The position numbers and the translations under genes are program-made. From assembly GCA_037126765.1 (NCBI GenBank), contig JBBCBC010000030.1, positions 1,956,478 through 2,020,477 of the forward strand: a stretch of DNA of 64,000 nucleotides, read 5' to 3'. Positions 57,061 through 64,000 of the stretch are shown here, piece after piece. This stretch comes from Stenogyne calaminthoides (taxonomy: Eukaryota; Streptophyta; Magnoliopsida; Lamiales; Lamiaceae). Positions within the stretch are counted from its first letter, which is position 1. Every line of letters starts with the position of its first letter. The notes under the pieces are model-generated. The model was not told the origin of the DNA, did no database searches, and saw nothing but the letters and a program-made list of their open reading frames with translations.

Positions 57061-58872
57061 TTTTATTTGTTTAATTGCATGGGCTTGTTGGTGATCTTAT
57101 TCAAGGATTACTTGTTATTTGTTTTTACTTCAGTGACACATGACTTTTGGGTAAGCAGTTAGAGATAGTCATTCGGGGTACTGTTTTAAAAAAATTATAA
57201 GTGATTGTAATTATTAAGAATTATATTTAGATTTAATTTTGAATGTTTTATAGATTAAATAAGTTGTTAAAAAATTTAAGCTAAAAGTGAAAAACGGAAG
57301 CTTTTGGTAGCTTATGATCATGCCTTTTTAAATACTATAAACTTTTTTCTGTAAACACTATTAATTTTTCTTTGAATTTTTTTACAAACACCATCAACTT
57401 CTATTGTTAATAAATATTTTCATAATCCCTAATTTTATTCACTTTTTCAAAGTATAATATTTTTGCACAGACCCCTTAATTAGTTAATCTAAATCTATCT
57501 CGAAAAATCACTCGTCTCTAGATGGACCCAATTAAAATCGCATTTATACTAACTCTTCCATGTGGGTTCAACAATGTCAAAACTACCCTGTTTGCAGATA
57601 ATTAATATTCAGAACTTGCAGAATGAAAATGCAGAAGAATTTGAAGTTTAAGCGCTGGAAAATGAATGTGTATACATTGAAGATGTATTAGCATTAATAC
57701 TTAAGCCTCAAATAAGAAAGATACAAGATAAAACAGTAAAATGCAATAACAGTCTTTTTTGTCCTATATTAATAGTTCAATTTTTTTTTTGTCCGATAAT
57801 TTTTTTTAACCCTTTTATGACATATTTATTTTTACTAAATTAATATTTATCTTTCTCATTAGATCGCACATGGGTTGCGCGACTCATGCGCAATTTATGC
57901 ACGACTCTTTTTAATAAAGATAAATGTGTTATAGATAGGCCAAAAAAACTTTTTTTCAAAAAAGTGCAAAAAAAAAAAAAAAATTTTTGAACTATTAATA
58001 TCGGATATTTTTGCGAATTTTTCTGATGTAAAGGAGAGTCTTATCCGCGTTAATTAATAGGAAATTTTAATCATGGATAAAATTAATCCATCCTTATCAC
58101 GCATCACAAAATTAATAGTACAAACAAGTGAAGACAATATTGAGGCCAAGTCTTTATATGCTGGCGTAATGATTAAAACCTTAATACAAACAATCTTTCT
58201 TCCAGGATTAAACGAATATTCAAGATTTTTTTTTTTTTTTAAATTTAAATTTTTAATTTATATTAAAGTATTTTGAATTAAATATTGGTTGTAACTAATT
58301 TGTTTAATCATATCCATGACGATGATCACTAATTTCACCAAATGTAAGAATACACAGAGTAAAATATATAGTATATTAAATTAACCCTAAAAGGCTAAAA
58401 CACAAATAAGGCAGCAATTTGGTAGATATCCTTAACGGTCGATCTTTGCACATGTGAGTCAAATTAAATTCCAGAATATAGTTCAAATTCTTTTCATCTC
58501 AGTGATAAAAAATTATTTTTTCTCTCTTTTATAACATGTTTATTACAACTAAATTAATGACAATATTGAGGCCAAGTCTTTATATGCTGGCGATAATGAT
58601 TAAAACCTTCATACCAAACTCCTTTTCTTAAAGATATTAAACGAATATCATAAAAGATTCCAAAAAAAAAATAATTTTATAAATATCAAGAAAAAAAGTT
58701 TTGAACTATCAATATAGGACATTTTTGCCAATTTTCTGTTTAAGTTTATTTCTTTGCATGTTAGACCCTTAAATTAGGTCCTGGAATTTGTCTCGGTGTG
58801 CTCTTTGGATGCACCACTAATTCATGAATTACATTAATATTACTCGTATACTAACTTTCTATCTTTTGGCAG
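57061..58872. other. Spacer with a short direct repeat
   Basis: No gene. A direct repeat lies at about 58133-58230 and 58558-58655: GACAATATTGAGGCCAAGTC, then TTTATATGCTGGCG, ATGATTAAAACCTT and ATTAAACGAATAT. The surroundings are AT-rich. Confidence 0.5.
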
Positions 58873-59112
58873 AGTATAGGGTGAACAAGTTTCACACTAT
58901 AATCTGTGAAATTGGTTAAAGATAGTGAATTAAATTAATTAATAAAGGATATTAATTGTGATAATTTAAGGGTGTGACTTTTTACTATAAAGAGTATTAC
59001 TCATAACACTAAAGGGTGTGACTTATATTACAACATGATGGATTAGTAGTGATAATTGAAAGATGTGACTTATATTAAAAAAGGACACTAGTCGTGATAA
59101 CTGAAGGATCAT
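58873..59112. repeat. Dispersed repeat 'gagtgtgact' (copy 2)
   Basis: A second copy of the repeat at 13941-14206, starting AGTATAGGGTGAACAAGTTT, with TGACTTTTTACTATAAAGAG in common. It sits between the two duplicated segments that carry copies 4 and 5. Confidence 0.6.
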
Positions 59113-59516
59113 GCCTGTAAAAAAAAAAAAAAAAAATTTGCACATTATTGATCGTTTTTTTTTTCTTTTTTTGAATGAAATTGTTGGTTGAATTGCGAAA
59201 TTATTGAGTCAGCAATTTCATTAAAAAAGCTACTGCTAGTTTAATTACTAGTAAATCATAAAGTGAGAGCATTAAAAGCGCGTCATACCAATTAGAGGAC
59301 AGAAATTGTAAGTTCCCCAACTATATATATATATATAAAACAAACAATAACGGATGAAAGTTTGAAAATATAGGACCAACATTTTACTTATTTTTCTCAT
59401 CATGGTTCTGATAAAGTCAATATTGTTTGATATCATTTTTTTCTTATATTGTGTACGTGTCCGTATATAAATATACGTACATACATTTCCTAGAAAATGC
59501 ACTCCAAGGTCCAAGC

Positions 59517-59525
59517 TATATAAAA
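59517..59525 (+). promoter_or_regulatory. Candidate TATA box of copy 5
   Basis: TATATAAAA lies 84 bp before an upstream ATG (59601) and 250 bp before the ATG at 59767. The closer distance favours the upstream ATG as a first exon (see the CDS entry). Confidence 0.45.
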
Positions 59526-59766
59526 CAGATTACAACATATATTTCAGGATTAACAGCTGAACATCTTGCTTGATTCAAACACATATATACACCAAAAATT
59601 ATGAGGTATGATGTTTCTTAAACTCGATATATATGTCATGTCAATCATAATCTAGAGAAGTGAATTTGAATTTTAAGAAATTTATTATTTTCCACGAAAG
59701 GATTTTTTTTGGCGAGATATATATAATGATGTATTAATTTATGATTGTATTCCTTAATTTGTATGC

Positions 59767-60054
59767 ATGAGCAGCAGCTCCGGAGGCGGAGGGGGCGATA
59801 ACTCCACCGTGTTAATCATCGTTGTTGTCGTAATCGTGTTGTTAATCGCGTGTTGTTTGATTAATGCATGTAACCAAAAGCAAAATGGAGGGGCAGCGCC
59901 GCCACAAACTGCTGATCAAAGGGATGGCAATATGGTTGTTTTGGACGGTGTACAGGCTGCTCAGGCGGTTGTTGAAATCCAGCCGGGTTGCTGTTGTGGC
60001 GGAGGAGATGGCGGTGACGGTGGTGGCTGTGGCGGATGTGGTGGCGGAGATTAG
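59767..60054 (+). CDS. Small membrane Gly/Cys-rich protein, copy 5 of cluster
   Basis: A 95-residue frame with a Ser/Gly start and a single hydrophobic span (VLIIVVVVIVLLIACCLI, ~15-32). NACNQKQN, RDGNMVVLDGV (52-62), a CCC cluster and a GGDGGDGGGCGGCGGGD tail follow. I see no relation to a named family. Start choice is open. ATG 59767 gives the frame as it stands. A conserved upstream block CAAAAATTATGAG|GTA (ATG 59601, donor 59606) could splice to an acceptor at 59774. That would make ATG-AG|C, giving the same protein one Ser shorter, and it fits the TATA position better. It is the downstream copy of a ~3-kb duplication with 56132-57060. Confidence 0.75.
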   Translation: MSSSSGGGGGDNSTVLIIVVVVIVLLIACCLINACNQKQNGGAAPPQTADQRDGNMVVLDGVQAAQAVVEIQPGCCCGGGDGGDGGGCGGCGGGD

Positions 60055-60186
60055 TTACAGTCCGGACTATTGGCACTATGGAGATATATTGTTCCTTTTC
60101 TTTGTAAATTGATAGAGATTCCTGATTGTGTGTAACTATATTTATAAAATATTATATGGATTATTTAATTTAGATTTCAAATAATC

Positions 60187-60816
60187 GGATAAATTGTATT
60201 TTTGGTCTCAAGAGAATAGGTTAGTTGCAAAGTGGTCCTTTTTATGACGAATTTAGTCCCATAACATTTTCCGTCAATTTTTAATAGAAGTGAGTCACAC
60301 GCGTCATTAATTGCATGTACGGTCCCACAAAAAATTGCAAGTTTAGTTCGAAAAAATTATCTTGTTCTTTTTTTAATGTAATTTTCAAAATTTATATAAA
60401 TTAATTTATAATTTATTAATTATAATTTTATAATTAATTTATAATATGTTTAGGGTAACTTTGAGTTTTTTCATAAATTTATTCATTTTTAATTCCTATT
60501 ATCAATAATTTATGGTTTGGTTTTTGTAAAAATAAGTATTTAGATATATTTTGTAGTCATATTTAAATTATGATAATATAATTTTACAATTAATTTATAA
60601 TTAATAATCATGTTGATTATATATATAATTAATTAAGTTTTTAGTATTATTTTTCTCCATTTTGCAAATTTGCTCCCATAATTTTTTGGTCAACTAACGG
60701 TGTCATCCAATTGACTAACAAGTGTGACTAAAACTGCTAAAAAAATAATCATCTAGAAACCTAGAGATCAAAACTATTTTGGACTCAATCTCTTGGACCA
60801 AATCTGCAATTTACCC
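60187..60816. mobile_element. Mutator-like MITE with 9-bp duplication
   Basis: The ends GGATAAATTGTATTTTTGGT and (reversed) GGGTAAATTGCAGATTTGGT flank a 630-bp A/T-rich core without coding frames. A perfect 9-bp duplication CAAATAATC (60178-60186, 60817-60825) fits Mutator-like elements. The paralogous segment holds one undivided CAAATAATC (56871-56879), the empty site. The insertion therefore came after the duplication. Confidence 0.88.
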
Positions 60817-60825
60817 CAAATAATC

Positions 60826-61366
60826 CTATTATATGAAGCATTAAAATTTATATTACTGTATAATTCTAATGGTGGCATGGCTTGTTGAATTTTGAGTAAG
60901 GTTGAATGTGGATCAAGAGGTTTAAGAGAAGATAATTTGAGAAATGGAATTAAAAGGAGTTTGAACAATATATGGATACACAAAATCAAAGTTAAAAACA
61001 CAAATTGGAAATTTTGTAAGAAAAATAACACAAATAAATTAATTCAAAATTTATTTACAAGTTGGAACTTTCATATGAGATAAAAATTTTCAACTTTAGT
61101 CCAGTATTAAAATGTGTATAATAATGTAAATTAATTTTTTAATTCTATTGAAGCCTGTATAACAATTGAGGAGTATATAGAAAATTATGGGATATGAATA
61201 ATGACACTCTATTCTATAATTTAGAAGACAATATTCCTTCAATTCGCGTCCAAGTATAAAACGAGAGCAAATTTTAGTACGGAAGAAGTCATCAAATTTT
61301 AATTATTCTTATGAACCACACATTTCTGATAAGGAAAACAAACTCAAAGAGTGGATAACAGAAAAA
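60826..61366. other. Spacer and promoter region of the plastid-protein gene
   Basis: The left part still belongs to the duplicated segment. The right part should hold the promoter of the gene at 61367. No convincing TATA box was found. Confidence 0.4.
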
Positions 61367-62114
61367 ATGCGACTGAAACTCCTCCATGCTCATCACCTTC
61401 TTACAGTGCTGCCACCAGGAAAGCCTCACCCTCCATCGCATCACCTGTCGTCAAATCTGTTTACCGCTCCGTTGAATCTCAAGAAAGGAGCAGCAACAAC
61501 GAAAACCCGGCTCAGAAACGAGAGGCGGAGATCGTCTACTGCTACAGTTTCAGCCTCATCCGCACCACTCGATTTGACAGAGGAAAACATCGAGCAGGTC
61601 TTAGCTGATGCAAAAACTGAGGTAAGTCAGTAAACTAACTGTATTATTCAAATTTAGACATCACAAGAATTGAATCTGATGATATTGTCTCTATTTGCAG
61701 CTGGGACAACTCTTCGACACTTCAGTTAACATAACAGGTGATTTCTCGATGTGAATGTGATCAAAATTCAGATTCATGATTTCAGTAAAAATGTAAATTC
61801 AATGTGGTAAAATGGTTGTATAGGAAAAGCAGAGCTTGCTGAACTAGATGGACCCTACGTGAAGATCAGGCTCGGAGGACGATTTTGGCATAAACGTTCA
61901 ATGGTTTTGGCAAGACTCGGGAATTACTTGAAGCAGAGAATCCCTGTAAGCCACATTTGTTTCTAATTGTGTCCTGACTCTTATTACAACTTCACTGATA
62001 CACGAAACGTATTTATTAAACATCCGGAGTTCTAATTCTATCATCTCTCAGGAAATCTTGGAGGTGGATATAGAAGATGAGAAACAGTTGGATGATAGCC
62101 CTGAGAATTTTTGA
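61367..62114 (+). CDS. Conserved probable plastid protein, four exons
   Basis: Exons are 61367-61621, 61701-61737, 61824-61945 and 62052-62114. All introns are GT-AG and the total is 477 nt (158 residues) with unbroken frame. The first ~65 residues are basic and Ser/Thr/His-rich without acidic residues until late, like a plastid transit peptide. The mature part reads LTEENIEQVLADAKTELGQL, FDTSVNITGKAELAELDGPY, VKIRLGGRFWHKRSMVLARL, GNYLKQRIPEILEVDIEDEK and ends DDSPENF. I recognise this as a small plant family conserved in chloroplasts without an agreed function. The general shape recalls NifU C-terminal-like domains, but I see no CxxC, so iron-sulphur binding is not supported. The start is the first ATG in frame. 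Confidence 0.8.
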
Positions 62115-62337
62115 TATCCTGAAGTAATTCTGAAAGGCCTTTCTATAAACCAATATTTAGAAAAGCATAATGTAGACCATCAAATGTTGTGGCTTTTCAT
62201 TTTATATGAAGCATGGGGTTGAGATGCATGATTTTAGTTCTTAATCCTTTTCGTATATAGTAATTTTATTATAATTGATGAGAGAGATGACTGATGAGCA
62301 GAAGCATGGATGCATTCAAATACAGTAGCAAAAAAGA

Positions 62338-62806
62338 TTAGGTATAATGCATCATAAGGTCCCTAAACCACGATTTTGTTTTCATAGGTTCCTAAACTAT
62401 TTTTTGTTTCAAAAAGCCCTTTAAGTGATTTTTTTTTATTTCACGAGCTCCCTCGGGAAGAAAATTGAAGAATTTTTTGATTCACCTAAATAATGTATAT
62501 ATCAGCTTAATTTAATATTAATCATATACACCAGTGTTTTCGCAAGCAATTTTAGATACTCATTACCTGACGTATTGAGGTTAAAATAACTTGCACAAAA
62601 CACATTTGAATATATATAAAATTAACGTACAAATTATTTAACGGGGTCATTATGATAAATCCTAAGATTCCGTCAATTCTCATCTCAAGGGAGCTGTTGA
62701 AATAAAATTTCAATACTTGAAGGATTTTTAAAACATAAATAGCTTAAGAACCTATAGAAACAAAATTCGATAGTTTGGGATCTGTTGACGAATTATGCAA
62801 AAAAAT
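62338..62806. repeat. Foldback MITE, about 75-bp arms
   Basis: The left arm (GATTTTGTTTTCATAGGTTC and CTAAACTATTTTTTG) matches the reversed right arm (AATTTTGTTTCTATAGGTTC and TTAAGCTATTTATG). It fills most of the 0.7-kb gap between the two convergent genes. Confidence 0.65.
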
Positions 62807-62825
62807 TATTGAAATTTAGCTCACA

Positions 62826-63906
62826 TTATTCAGCAACAAGAACAAGATTGTGATCAAAGCCAGCAACAGCTTGCAAAACTTGGGCATCCTCCAAGCATTG
62901 AATCAACATAGGTTCAGTTTCATCGACAGAGCTACCCAATCCGAGCCGTCCATTTCTACCACAGCCCCAGGACAGAACCTGCCCCATATCTGTAACCGCC
63001 ATAGAATGCACCCGCCCCCCAGAAACAGAAACCACCTTTTCATCAACCAAAACATCGACAACAAGGGGGATATTTTCTGGACCATCTCTCCCAAGTTGGG
63101 AGCTCTGGTTCCACCCCAATGTAACAACACTTGGTCCATCTTCAGTGGCCTCTGAAGAAACATCCTTGCAAATAGCCAAAGAGTGCCCTAGTCCCGATGC
63201 TATACTGATAGGTCGAAGGCTCATATCGACTACGTGAAATCCTAAATCTTCTTTCACCCTACCTAGCTGACCATACACATTGCTCCCCCCACTTAGAAGA
63301 GTACCGTCACCTGAAAATTGAACCTGAATTTAGCTTACAATTATTTGATCACAAGAAGAGTTACACTTCGGTGCACTAGGTAAGATTTGGCCAAAAAAAA
63401 TCAACTAAGCTGTTTTTTCATTTTTTTTTGCGAATTACAGAAAAAAACAGTCGAAAAGTATTAGTTCATGTGATGAAAAGTATAATCTCATATGATAAAA
63501 AGTATTAGTCGTATATGTGCAGAAGTACTAATAGTTTTTGCCTCACAAGAATTGCATGATGGTGAGTAACAACTAGCAAGGACTTACTGCATAATATTAA
63601 GGAATGATCAAGCCCACAAGCGACGTCCACAACCTCAACATCGCGTACTTCTTCAATTAAAGTAGGTTCCCAGACGACAGGCATGTCTTTTTCCTTCTCA
63701 ATTGCTTCTAAAACCAATTTCTCGGCTGCTTCAATCATCAACTTTGAACTTCCACTCGAAGATTTTACTTTACCAGCAAAAGAATCTAGTGGTGAGGCCT
63801 CCAAAGATTTACCAATCTTCCCTAATCTACCATCGGCATAATAACCCCAGCCAAACAAGTTCCCGTCTTTGGTCAGAGCAAGAGCATGTCCCCAACCTAG
63901 TGAAAC
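62826..63906 (-). CDS. RCC1-repeat protein gene, 3' part
   Basis: Two exons on the minus strand are visible: 63588-63906 and 62826-63310 (stop TAA at 62826-62828). The GT-AG intron splits a Ser codon (LILC-S-DGTLLSGG). More 5' exons lie beyond the window. RCC1/UVR8-type beta-propeller blades are clear: VSLGWGHALALTKDGNLFGW, GYYADGRLG, VVDVACGLDHSLILC, NVYGQLG, ISIASGLGHSLAIC, VVTLGWNQSSQLG, VSVSGGRVHSMAVT, VLSWGCGRNGRLGLG and AVAGFDHNLVLVAE. An unusual helical insert (LMIEAAEKLVLEAIEKEKD) sits within one blade. RCC1-family proteins act as exchange factors, light sensors or organelle RNA-processing partners. Which one applies here cannot be told. Confidence 0.85.
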
Positions 63907-64000
63907 CTGGCAGATCACATAGATTGAAAAACATTAGCATATGCAATCAGCATTACACATCTTGTCTTACCTCAAAAACCGTATTAGTTGGGCTAGTTAT
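63907..64000 (-). other. Intron of the RCC1-repeat gene
   Basis: Upstream of the acceptor at 63907 (CTGCCAG on the minus strand). The next exon is outside the window or at its very edge. Confidence 0.5.

Overview
This window is nuclear DNA of a flowering plant, most likely a eudicot. It has GT-AG introns, plant-specific gene families (an auxin-oxidase-like dioxygenase, a SOUL haem-binding protein, a plastid-type protein, a pentatricopeptide remnant) and a dense load of plant transposons (CACTA, Stowaway, Mutator-like, Helitron, L1-type LINE, Ty1/Copia and Ty3/Gypsy LTR elements). It is AT-rich and gene-poor. I cannot place the species from sequence alone.

Layout. 1-23100: no gene; MITEs, two 3' LINE scraps, a 478-bp CACTA MITE with a GAT duplication, and a 4.48-kb non-autonomous CACTA element (7597-12080, AAA duplication) whose body is a minisatellite of ~22-bp units split by a solo LTR. 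23129-27003: two broken or nearly broken genes, a DAO-like 2-oxoglutarate dioxygenase (two frameshifts) and a SOUL gene on the minus strand (one internal TGA). 27327-33360: an eroded hAT remnant and an L1-type LINE with broken ORF2. 33393-40200: a collapsed DExH helicase pseudogene, a ~3-kb minisatellite of 36-bp units split by a Gypsy-like solo LTR, and a PPR gene scrap.

40700-60900 is the most unusual part: five related small loci, all on the plus strand, at 42126, 46700, 53872, 56584 and 59767. They encode 59-110 residue proteins. Shared elements are a hydrophobic segment (in most), a basic or Pro-rich linker, a short (G/D)-(D/N)-M-(V/L)-(V/I)-(L/I) motif (lost in one copy) and a Gly/Cys tail such as CGGCGG. 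I do not recognise the family. Three copies look intact, one is broken and one has lost the motif by in-frame deletions. Transposons sit close to the copies: a small LTR element lies between the TATA box and the start codon of the first; a Copia element (47045-51302) lies 28 bp after the second; a Helitron (42725-45878) separates the first two; and a Mutator-like MITE follows the last, with its empty site visible in the neighbouring duplicate.

61367-64000: a four-exon gene for a probable plastid protein (plus strand) converging on the 3' end of an RCC1-repeat gene (minus strand) that runs off the window.
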